A DNA stretch of 15,186 bases. It comes from an uncultured Candidatus Saccharibacteria bacterium. Lineage in GTDB: Bacteria; Patescibacteriota; Saccharimonadia; Saccharimonadales; Saccharimonadaceae. Position 1 is the first letter of the stretch, and every line of letters begins with the position of its first letter. The notes under the pieces were generated by a model, which was not told where the DNA came from, did not search any database, and saw only the letters and a list, made by a program, of their open reading frames with translations. This document shows positions 8,345 through 14,298 of the stretch, one piece after another. The stretch covers positions 1 through 15,186 of the forward strand of contig CARTQV010000013.1 in NCBI GenBank assembly GCA_949070545.1, read 5' to 3'. The position numbers were made by a program, and so were the translations under genes.

Positions 8345-8361
8345 CTCCCGCTGCGCACAAA
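8345..8361 (-). repeat. Conserved 5' end element of cassette C1
   Basis: The 17-bp CTCCCGCTGCGCACAAA (plus strand) is identical at 14299-14315 and matches 14 bp of 8580-8593 in reverse. It encodes the start of FVRSGR. Its CTCCCGCTGC is an inverted repeat of the GCAGCGGAGGGAG at the other end of the cassette, allowing for a 3-nt difference. Confidence 0.8.
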
Positions 8362-8401
8362 GTAAAGGGATACAAAAAGCGTGAATGCTATGTAAGGCAT
8401 A

Positions 8402-8423
8402 GTACATACAATGTAATGCAAAT
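8402..8423. repeat. 22-bp flank repeat beside C1
   Basis: Matches bases 33-54 with a single mismatch. It sits 40 nt outside the 5' end of C1. The 8362-8401 stretch between them holds no gene; it has a small CTATG/CATAG hairpin just before the repeat. Confidence 0.65.
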
Positions 8424-8438
8424 AGTTTTTGTTAAGTC

Positions 8439-8536
8439 TTAGTTCTACTTCAGGGACGGGTTCCTCGTTCCCGTCGTCACGGGACTCGGACCCTTATGCT
8501 CAGCCGTAGCCTCCGCACACCCTGAAGTAGAACTAA
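8439..8536 (-). mobile_element. 98-bp palindromic element, possibly TnpB/IS605-derived
   Basis: Perfect 17-bp inverted repeats (TTAGTTCTACTTCAGGG at 8439-8455, its complement at 8520-8536) enclose 64 bp of GC-rich, foldable DNA. Inside, CCCGT (8470-8474) can pair with ACGGG on either side (8456-8460 or 8479-8483). On the minus strand one frame reads HKGPSPVTTGTRNPSLK then TAG. This resembles the SLKQE-type C termini of some IS200/IS605 TnpB proteins, whose 3' ends also form the omega-RNA scaffold, with Q replaced by a stop. No transposase is present. I infer a non-autonomous or relic element. An unrelated MITE or a structured RNA is possible. Confidence 0.45.
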
Positions 8537-8579
8537 TCCTAAACAAACAACACTTCTCCTCAAAAGATACGAGCTAGAA

Positions 8580-8593
8580 TTTGTGCGCAGCGG
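8580..8593 (+). repeat. Conserved 5' end element of cassette C2
   Basis: TTTGTGCGCAGCGG is identical to the first 14 bp of the C1 and C3 ends, then diverges (SGYA in place of SGRI). It contains the palindrome TGCGCA. Confidence 0.75.
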
Positions 8594-8746
8594 CTATGCC
8601 CACTCGGCTAGCGGGATCCTATTGTATGCAGGAACTCAAGGTTTTTATTGGTCAAACGCTTCAACTACTGAATTTAAAGCATATAGATTTGCCTTATTAA
8701 ACAATAGTCTCTTATCATCAAATGCTTTTGAGAAGTTTACTGGCCT

Positions 8747-8788
8747 CTCCCTCCGCTGCCTAGCTAGTTAGTGTCTATAGTAGGAGGA
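8747..8788 (+). repeat. Conserved 3' end element of cassette C2
   Basis: 42 bp identical by eye to the C3 copy (14101-14142, opposite strand) and an inverted copy of the C1 end (8143-8188). It encodes SLRCLAS-stop and ends in TATAGTAGGAGGA. The AGGAGG is Shine-Dalgarno-like, but no start codon follows at a usable distance here. Confidence 0.88.
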
Positions 8789-8805
8789 GGAAGAAGAGTA
8801 AAGAC

Positions 8806-8833
8806 TTACAACTTAGAAAAAACGTAGTATAAT
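8806..8833 (+). promoter_or_regulatory. Promoter of the gatC operon, leaderless
   Basis: A perfect TATAAT (8828-8833) is preceded by TTACAA (8806-8811) at 16 bp, or CTTACA at 17 bp. The -10 ends only 7 nt before the gatC ATG, so transcription should start at or next to the A of the start codon. The promoter begins 17 nt after the C2 end element. Confidence 0.65.
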
Positions 8834-8840
8834 ATCTATT

Positions 8841-9128
8841 ATGGAAGTAAACCAAGATACGATTCGGCACCTCGCTGATCTCTCAAATTTTGCGCTCACG
8901 ACGGAAGAAAGCATCTCTCTGGTCGACGACATTAAAGAAATTGTGAATTATATTTCGAAACTTGACGAGCTGGATACGACAGGAGTCGCGCCAACTTATC
9001 AAGTTTTCGAAATGGATAATATCTGGCGCGAAGACGAGATTTTGAACCAAGATGCGACTCCTGATGAGCTTCTTGCATTGACACCAACAGTTGAACGACA
9101 TCAAATTAAAGTTCCGCAGGTATTATAA
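8841..9128 (+). CDS. gatC: Aspartyl/glutamyl-tRNA amidotransferase subunit C
   Basis: A 95-aa protein, normal length for GatC, the small subunit that wraps around GatA and GatB in the amidotransferase that converts Glu-tRNA(Gln) and/or Asp-tRNA(Asn) to the correct amidated forms. Typical features are the N-terminal IRHLADLSNFALTTEE, the helix DIKEIVNYISKLDELDTTGVAPTY and the C-terminal acidic DEL plus VPQVL. It is the first gene of the operon, with gatA beginning 1 nt after its stop. There is no Shine-Dalgarno, and the -10 box adjoins the ATG, so the mRNA is probably leaderless. The neighbouring gatA and gatB make the call firm despite the short length. Confidence 0.92.
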   Translation: MEVNQDTIRHLADLSNFALTTEESISLVDDIKEIVNYISKLDELDTTGVAPTYQVFEMDNIWREDEILNQDATPDELLALTPTVERHQIKVPQVL

Positions 9129-9129
9129 T

Positions 9130-10569
9130 ATGAAAATAGCAGGAAAAGACCAAAGTGCTGTCGAACTCGTAAAAACGGCGCTCGAAAAGGCTCACGAATA
9201 CCAAAAAGATTATCATGTTTTCACTTGGATTAACGACGCCGCCTTGAAGCGGGCAGTGGAAATCGACGAAAAAATCGTACGTGGCGAAGAAGTTGGACGA
9301 TTGGCCGGCGTTCCATATGCCCTGAAAGACAATTTCTTGAGTCGTGACGGCGAGACGACCGCCTCAGCGCATATTCTAGAAGGCTTCAACAGCCCCATTA
9401 CAGCGACTGCGGTGCAGAAACTTGAAGCAGAAGGGGCAATCATGATCGGACGTACGAACCTCGACGCTTTTGCGCATGGCTCAAGCACCGAAAACAGTTA
9501 TTATGGGCCGACAAAAAATAGCAAAGATCTCGAACGAGTTGCTGGTGGGTCAAGCGGAGGGAGCGCAGTTGCGGTAGCACTCGGAATTGTGCCGTTCGCG
9601 ACTGGGACCGACACGGGTGGCAGCATTCGTCAACCTGCTAGTCTAAACGGAGTTTTTGGGTTGAAGCCAACTTATGGCACGATCAGTCGCTACGGTGTCG
9701 TTGCAATGGCCTCGAGCACCGATTGTATCGGTTTCTTTACACGTAAAGCTAGCGATTTGGACCTGCTGATGGAAATTTGTGCTGGACAAGATCCAAAAGA
9801 TCTGACTAGTTTGCCAGATTATTATAAAGGAAGCAGCAACGGATTTGACGACCCAGTGAAAAAGATTGGTATTATTCGTGATTTTGACAACGAAGCCGTC
9901 GCCCCCGAGATTCGTCAAGCTTTGCGTGAAAAGGTTGACGAGCTAAAAGCAGCGGGACACGAAATCATCGAGCTTGATATGCCAGCCCTAAAACACGCCT
10001 TGGCGGCTTATTACATCATCGTGCCAGCCGAAATCTCGAGTAACTTATCGCGTCATGATGGAATAAGATACGGTTTTCGTAGCGAAGATGCGGGAGATTT
10101 GTCAAGAATATACCAAAATACGCGTAGCGAAGGGTTCATGCCAGAGAACAAACGCCGAATTATGATTGGAAATTTCGTGCTCAGCTCTGGATTTTATGAT
10201 GCATACTATCTGAAAGCAGCAAAAGCACGCACCCTCATTATCAAAGAATACGAGAAAGCTTTCGAACAATGCGATTTTCTCTTGACTCCAGTCGGACCGA
10301 GCCCTGCCTTCAAACTCGGCGAAAAAACGCACGACCCCGTCGCGATGTATCTTGAGGACGTTATGTCAGTCCCACTCAATCTTGCTGGCGTACCAGGGAT
10401 CAGTATTCCAGTCGGAAAGACAGAGGCTGGGTTGGACATCGGATTGCAACTCGTCGGACCTCGGCGTAGTGACCGCGGGTTGATCAGGTTCGCAACACAG
10501 ATTGCCGGAGAAGTTCAGGTGCGCGAGGATGACAGTTTGGATATTAACTTTGAGAATGGAGAATTATAA
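9130..10569 (+). CDS. gatA: Aspartyl/glutamyl-tRNA amidotransferase subunit A
   Basis: A 479-aa amidase-signature enzyme that hydrolyses glutamine to supply ammonia to GatB. The Ser-cisSer-Lys triad is complete: K66 in GVPYALKDNF, S141 in GGSSGGSA and S165 in GTDTGGSIRQPAS. The spacings (75 and 24 residues) equal those of S. aureus GatA. The C-terminal VPLNLAGVPGISIPVG and GLQLVGPRRSDRGLI are also standard. ATG 9130 is 1 nt past the gatC stop; an in-frame ATG at 9091 lies inside gatC and would add 13 residues foreign to the family. The stop overlaps the next start as TAATG (10567-10571), so translation of the HEPN-like gene is probably coupled. Confidence 0.97.
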   Translation: MKIAGKDQSAVELVKTALEKAHEYQKDYHVFTWINDAALKRAVEIDEKIVRGEEVGRLAGVPYALKDNFLSRDGETTASAHILEGFNSPITATAVQKLEAEGAIMIGRTNLDAFAHGSSTENSYYGPTKNSKDLERVAGGSSGGSAVAVALGIVPFATGTDTGGSIRQPASLNGVFGLKPTYGTISRYGVVAMASSTDCIGFFTRKASDLDLLMEICAGQDPKDLTSLPDYYKGSSNGFDDPVKKIGIIRDFDNEAVAPEIRQALREKVDELKAAGHEIIELDMPALKHALAAYYIIVPAEISSNLSRHDGIRYGFRSEDAGDLSRIYQNTRSEGFMPENKRRIMIGNFVLSSGFYDAYYLKAAKARTLIIKEYEKAFEQCDFLLTPVGPSPAFKLGEKTHDPVAMYLEDVMSVPLNLAGVPGISIPVGKTEAGLDIGLQLVGPRRSDRGLIRFATQIAGEVQVREDDSLDINFENGEL

Positions 10570-10985
10570 TGCCACCAATCATTTTTCTAGCTATTGCTAT
10601 CGTTGCCGTCGGAATTCTGGTTTTGATTGCGATTACTTTAAGCAGTAAACATAGTTATACTTTTGATGTCGAGGAATACCAAACGAAATGGCTGAAAGTC
10701 GAAAATGGACTCGTGAAGGCTGACCCTAGGACCTATAATATGGTGGTAATTGAGGCGGATAAATTGCTTGACAAAGCTTTGAACGAAATGGGCACTCCTG
10801 GGAAAACTATGGGAGAGCGTATGAAACGAGTGAACGATCGTTTCGAGAAGCCGAACGCCGTCTGGTCTGCCCACAAATTACGCAACCAGATTGCTCATGA
10901 ACATGGTTTTGAGGCAGAGTATGGTCAGGCTAGTCGCGCGCTCAGCGCTTTCCGCCAAGCTTTAAAAGATTTGGGAGCGATTTAA
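10569..10985 (+). CDS. Small membrane-anchored protein with HEPN-like RNxxAH motif
   Basis: A 138-aa protein I cannot name. Residues 3-25 (PPIIFLAIAIVAVGILVLIA onward) form one clear transmembrane helix or uncleaved signal anchor. A mostly helical, charged soluble part follows. At 105-110 it has RNQIAH, an R-x4-H arrangement within KLRNQIAHEHGF that resembles the catalytic motif of HEPN-domain RNases and related helical-bundle proteins. It starts inside the gatA stop codon (TAATG) and gatB starts 1 nt after its stop, so it is made together with the amidotransferase. Possible roles are a membrane tether or an RNase-like regulator acting on tRNA or mRNA; both are inference. The RNxxAH match is short and some helical-bundle proteins carry it without nuclease activity. 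Confidence 0.75.
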   Translation: MPPIIFLAIAIVAVGILVLIAITLSSKHSYTFDVEEYQTKWLKVENGLVKADPRTYNMVVIEADKLLDKALNEMGTPGKTMGERMKRVNDRFEKPNAVWSAHKLRNQIAHEHGFEAEYGQASRALSAFRQALKDLGAI

Positions 10986-10986
10986 A

Positions 10987-12426
10987 ATGACGAAATATAT
11001 CCCAACGGTTGGCATTGAATGCCATGTACAACTCTGCACAAAAACGAAGTTGTTTTCCGAAGTTGATAATGATGCAAGACTAAAAGAACCAAACAGTTGT
11101 ATTTCTCCAGTCGACTATGCTCTACCAGGTATGTTACCGCGACTGAATAAGGAAGCAGTCCGGCTAGCGGTACGAGCTGGCAAAGCTTTGAATGCTGAAA
11201 TTAATTTAGAATCAAGGTTCGATCGAAAGCATTATTTCTATCCTGATTTGCCGAAAGGCTACCAGATTACTCAACTATTCCATCCGATTATTGGCGCGGG
11301 ATACGTCGAGCTACCTAACGGAGAAAAAGTGCGGATTGAGCATGCACACCTCGAAGAAGACGCAGGGAAATTGAGTCACGAAGGGGGGGCGAGCTTAGTT
11401 GATCTGAACCGCGCTGGGACACCATTGATCGAAATTGTGTCCATGCCCGATATGCATAGTGCCGAAACTGCACGTATGTATGTGAAGGAGCTCTGGCGTG
11501 CAATGACTTATGCAAAAGTAACGTTCGGTGATCTATATAACGGCAATATGCGTTTTGACATCAATGTCAGCATTGCGGAAGAAGGCAGTAGCAAGTTAGG
11601 CACAAGAACCGAAGTAAAAAACCTGAACAGCTTCCGCAGTGTCGAAAAGGCCGTCGAGTATGAAGTCAAGAGACAAACGAAATTACTCGAAAAAGGTGAA
11701 AAAGTTGTTCAGGAAACGCGTGGTTGGAACGACGCAACCGGAGAAACGACCAGTCAACGCAGCAAAGAAGAGGCCCAAGATTATCGTTATATGCCCGAAC
11801 CAGACATTCCGCCTGTAAAGTTGAGTCGAGAATTTGTTATGACGGAGTCTCAGGCGGTTGCGACACTGCCGAGCGAACATCGTACCTGGATGCGTGGAAT
11901 GGTAGCCGATGATGTAACCGAAATCTTGTTGGATTATCAAAGTTTAGTCGAAAAACTAGCAGAAGTGGAAGCGGTAGTAAGTGAAGAAAAAAAGACAAAT
12001 ATTATCAAAAAAGTTGCGAACCTGTTCAGCTCAGTATTACTCGCCGAAGAGAATACGAGCTTATTAAATGATGAACTACCAAGCAAGGAGCAGCTCATAA
12101 ATTTGGCCGAAATGAACGAAAAGAGCGAGCTATCAAGTACGGGTATGAAAGAAGTCTTTCTAAAGTTCTTTGATCCTGAAATGCATTATAAAACCACTCG
12201 GGAAATCGCAAAAGAACTTGGCGTTGTGCAAGAGAATGATCTTAGCGCACTCGAAGCAATTGTCGATAGCGTATTGGCAAAGCCAGAGACAAAAAAAGCT
12301 CAAGAAGATTATAAGGCTGGACAAGAAAAAGTCCTCGGATTCCTTGTCGGACAAGTCATGAAGGAATCCCGTGGGAAAGCCAATCCAAGCAGTGTCCAAG
12401 AAATTTTGAAGGCGAAGCTGAAGTAG
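10987..12426 (+). CDS. gatB: Aspartyl/glutamyl-tRNA amidotransferase subunit B
   Basis: A 479-aa protein of normal length, the tRNA-binding and kinase subunit that activates the misacylated Glu or Asp and receives ammonia from GatA. Recognisable blocks are VGIECHVQL, FDRKHYFYPDLPKGYQITQ, HLEEDAGK (the HxEED element), SLVDLNRAGTPLIEIVS, RTEVKNLNSFRSVEKAVEYE, DYRYMPEPDIPP and the C-terminal YqeY-like tail ending GFLVGQVMKESRGKANP. The cysteines that bind zinc in many GatBs are absent, as also in the S. aureus protein. ATG 10987 is 1 nt after the preceding stop. The TAG stop shares its G with the GTG start of the helicase (12424-12428). Confidence 0.97.
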   Translation: MTKYIPTVGIECHVQLCTKTKLFSEVDNDARLKEPNSCISPVDYALPGMLPRLNKEAVRLAVRAGKALNAEINLESRFDRKHYFYPDLPKGYQITQLFHPIIGAGYVELPNGEKVRIEHAHLEEDAGKLSHEGGASLVDLNRAGTPLIEIVSMPDMHSAETARMYVKELWRAMTYAKVTFGDLYNGNMRFDINVSIAEEGSSKLGTRTEVKNLNSFRSVEKAVEYEVKRQTKLLEKGEKVVQETRGWNDATGETTSQRSKEEAQDYRYMPEPDIPPVKLSREFVMTESQAVATLPSEHRTWMRGMVADDVTEILLDYQSLVEKLAEVEAVVSEEKKTNIIKKVANLFSSVLLAEENTSLLNDELPSKEQLINLAEMNEKSELSSTGMKEVFLKFFDPEMHYKTTREIAKELGVVQENDLSALEAIVDSVLAKPETKKAQEDYKAGQEKVLGFLVGQVMKESRGKANPSSVQEILKAKLK

Positions 12427-14093
12427 TGAAGTCGATGCCAGTTACTGGCATCAGTGGACGCGAAAATGGTTATGGCTCGGAAACCGTGCAGAATGTACAA
12501 GCGTGGTTTGAAAAACATGTTACGCTCGATGGCAAACCATATACCCTGGACCATGACCAAGCCAACGCCGTATTAGCGATGAATTCAAACACCCTTGTCG
12601 TTGCACGAGCTGGCTCCGGCAAAACCCGTGTCATTGTCGCGAAAATTGCCTATTTAATCGCTCGGCGAGGGTACTCAACTGAAGAAATCTTAGTCTTCAT
12701 GTTTAACCGCACCGCAGCCGCTGAAGTCAACCAACGTATCATGAATGTTGAAATCGACGGCGAGAGGCTACTTAAAAAACCGACCAAAATCGCTTCAACT
12801 TTCCATAAATTCGCACTCGACACCGTAAAATCTTGCGGAAAACGCCCAGAAATTATCAGCGAAAGACAACGCGAGAGTTATCTCGAAACAGCACTTGAAG
12901 AAGCTCTGCGCAAGCTGCATTATCACCCCAGCTCCCGTGAACGCCAAGAATTACATAAAATCACCAGCAGCTTCGTCAACCGCGCCAGTCAAAAATACCC
13001 TGGGACAAAGGGGTTCCAAACTTTAACCCAAAAAATCACCGAATATTGCAATATCCATTCCAGCGATCAAGCTTATCATCAGAAAGTCCTCTGGCATAAG
13101 ATTTCACTTGAAACTTATCGCAATTATTATGGCAATTTGAAAAGCCCCAGCCTTGACTTCAATATACTAATGACACATGCGGCTGAGTTATTAATAAGCG
13201 CCGATAAAGCACGAGCTACCTGCTCGTCTGAAATCGTGCGGCATATCCAAAAAGTTCGCTTCATCATGATCGATGAATATCAAGACTTCTCTTATCTCTT
13301 TTTTAGTTTAACTCAAGCCATCCGTCAACTGACAAACCATGCCAAACTCTTTGTTGTCGGTGACGATTGGCAAGCCATCAACCGTTTTGCTGGCTCGGAC
13401 GTCGATTATTTCAGCAATTTCAAGCAATATTTCCCCGAAAATACGAGAATTATCCCGCTCTCCACAAATTATCGCAGCGATCGGCGTATCGTCGAACGTG
13501 CTAACCAATTTATGCTAAGAGAATACGATTCCGCAGCTCTCCCCGCCAAAGCTTTTAGCAAGAAACACGGCAAAATCCACACCATTTCGCCCGAAAAAAT
13601 TCGTTTTCGGGCTGACGATCTCACCGAGGATAGTCTTGGGGATGGCCGCTATCTTGCGCTCACTGGTTCAATTCCCGCCGCAAAGCTACTCAAACTAGTC
13701 GCAAGAATCATCCGTCATCATCGTAACTTCGATATCATGCTTCTTCATCGCCATAATTATACCAGCTTCGAAGGTATTAATTTGCTAAAATTCATGTCCA
13801 TGCTCCAGAAAATTCTTGTCGCCGAACATATCATGAACGTCGACGAATTCAAGGCACAAGTGCGAAGTCTCACTATGCACCGCTCCAAAGGCCTTGAAGC
13901 AGATGTTGTGATTCTCCTCGAGCTCGATCAGAAAATTGTCCGCGCCTCGCACCCACACGCCACAATTTTTGAACTGTTCGATGATACCTTAGCTGCCGAA
14001 ACCGCTGACCAGCAACGCCTACTCTATGTTGCCATGACTCGCGCTCGCCATCACCTCTATCTACTTAGCAACGATAAAAAGCCTCCAATCTAA
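12426..14093 (+). CDS. UvrD/Rep-family SF1 helicase, helicase IV-like
   Basis: A 555-aa superfamily 1A DNA helicase with all motifs: Q motif YTLDHDQANAV (Q45), Walker A ARAGSGKT (60-67), FNRTAAAEVNQRI (Ia), IDEYQD (282-287, Walker B), VGDDWQAINRFAGSD (311-325, III), STNYRS (346-351, IV), TMHRSKGLEADVVIL (483-497, V) and RLLYVAMTRAR (531-541, VI). The GDDWQ form of motif III is what I associate with helicase IV (HelD of E. coli) rather than UvrD or PcrA. It is compact, with little room for a large 2B domain. The GTG at 12426 overlaps the gatB stop; an in-frame ATG at 12435 is an alternative but lies inside a hairpin. It probably works in DNA repair or recombination. Being last in the gatCAB operon is most likely operon economy. 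Confidence 0.9.
   Translation: MKSMPVTGISGRENGYGSETVQNVQAWFEKHVTLDGKPYTLDHDQANAVLAMNSNTLVVARAGSGKTRVIVAKIAYLIARRGYSTEEILVFMFNRTAAAEVNQRIMNVEIDGERLLKKPTKIASTFHKFALDTVKSCGKRPEIISERQRESYLETALEEALRKLHYHPSSRERQELHKITSSFVNRASQKYPGTKGFQTLTQKITEYCNIHSSDQAYHQKVLWHKISLETYRNYYGNLKSPSLDFNILMTHAAELLISADKARATCSSEIVRHIQKVRFIMIDEYQDFSYLFFSLTQAIRQLTNHAKLFVVGDDWQAINRFAGSDVDYFSNFKQYFPENTRIIPLSTNYRSDRRIVERANQFMLREYDSAALPAKAFSKKHGKIHTISPEKIRFRADDLTEDSLGDGRYLALTGSIPAAKLLKLVARIIRHHRNFDIMLLHRHNYTSFEGINLLKFMSMLQKILVAEHIMNVDEFKAQVRSLTMHRSKGLEADVVILLELDQKIVRASHPHATIFELFDDTLAAETADQQRLLYVAMTRARHHLYLLSNDKKPPI
12434..12452 (+). promoter_or_regulatory. Perfect hairpin at the gatB-helicase junction
   Basis: GATGCCAG-TTA-CTGGCATC is an 8-bp perfect stem with a 3-nt loop, starting 7 nt after the gatB stop. 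No T-run follows, so it is not an intrinsic terminator. It buries the alternative helicase ATG at 12435, which favours the GTG start and may lower helicase translation or mark an mRNA processing site. Confidence 0.45.
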
Positions 14094-14100
14094 TCTCCCC

Positions 14101-14142
14101 TCCTCCTACTATAGACACTAACTAGCTAGGCAGCGGAGGGAG
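14101..14142 (-). repeat. Conserved 3' end element of cassette C3
   Basis: 42 bp identical by eye to the C2 copy at 8747-8788 in opposite orientation. With the CTCCCC just left of it, the outer pyrimidine tract can pair with the inner GGAGGGAG, giving a possible hairpin directly after the helicase gene, which otherwise has no visible terminator. Confidence 0.88.
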
Positions 14143-14298
14143 TCGCCGTAGAAGCGATTGTTGTTGTTGGACAGATTGACGCCACTAAGGCTGAAGTTGA
14201 GGTTGTAAGCGCTGCCGCCGCTAGGGCTAGGAGCTGACGACCAATAGCCGCCATTCTGCCCAGAGAGGCCGAGAGGCCCAGCACTGTAGGAGTTGATC

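Larger units (their letters stand above)
8143..8361 (-). pseudogene. FISUMP-like C-terminal coding cassette C1
   Basis: A promoterless-looking gene fragment of about 65 codons read right to left: FVRSGRI, a variable middle (GNYLSSYVNASIEATAYF), then SLRCLAS and TAG at 8164-8166. The pattern SGRI...G-YxSS...AYxxxF...SLRC resembles the C-terminal end of FISUMP-type (Fibrobacter succinogenes major paralogous) domains of surface proteins; this family call is from memory of the motif. The frame stays open to an ATG at 8421, but that extension lies in the flank repeat and has no Shine-Dalgarno. The frame is undamaged and shares its DNA ends with C2 and C3. Hand-counted GC of the middle is about 44 %. 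It may be a silent donor module for an expressed gene elsewhere, or a remnant. Confidence 0.6.
8580..8788 (+). pseudogene. FISUMP-like C-terminal coding cassette C2
   Basis: Read left to right: FVRSG, a variable middle containing QGFYWSNAS and KAYRFALLNN, then SLRCLAS and a stop at 8769-8771. The GFYWSN...AYRF pattern fits the same FISUMP-like fold as C1 and C3, but the middle shares no obvious DNA similarity with them and is AT-rich (about 38 % GC by hand count). The frame is open upstream only to a stop at 8523-8525 in the palindromic element, and the codon at 8583 is GTG with no Shine-Dalgarno, so I do not regard it as an independent gene. It points the same way as gatC and ends 53 nt before it. 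Its 3' end is the inverted copy of that of C1. Confidence 0.6.

Noticed and set aside
8164..8421. C1 as an 85-aa gene starting at ATG 8421
   Set aside because: The added 20 residues are translated flank repeat, with no ribosome-binding site and no counterpart in C2 or C3.
8439..8536. tRNA or tmRNA gene in the GC-rich palindrome
   Set aside because: A GGGTCCGAGTCCC stretch looks like a T arm, but there is no anticodon arm, D arm or acceptor stem of correct length; the outer 17-bp palindrome does not fit.
8583..8771. C2 as an independent 62-aa gene starting at GTG 8583
   Set aside because: The GTG is the conserved V of FVRSG shared with the other cassettes, there is no Shine-Dalgarno or promoter, and the family match covers only the end of a domain.
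8143..8788. Integron cassette array
   Set aside because: No integrase, no recognisable attC core pair, and the cassettes lie in opposite orientations and far from C3. Only the logic of constant ends is similar.
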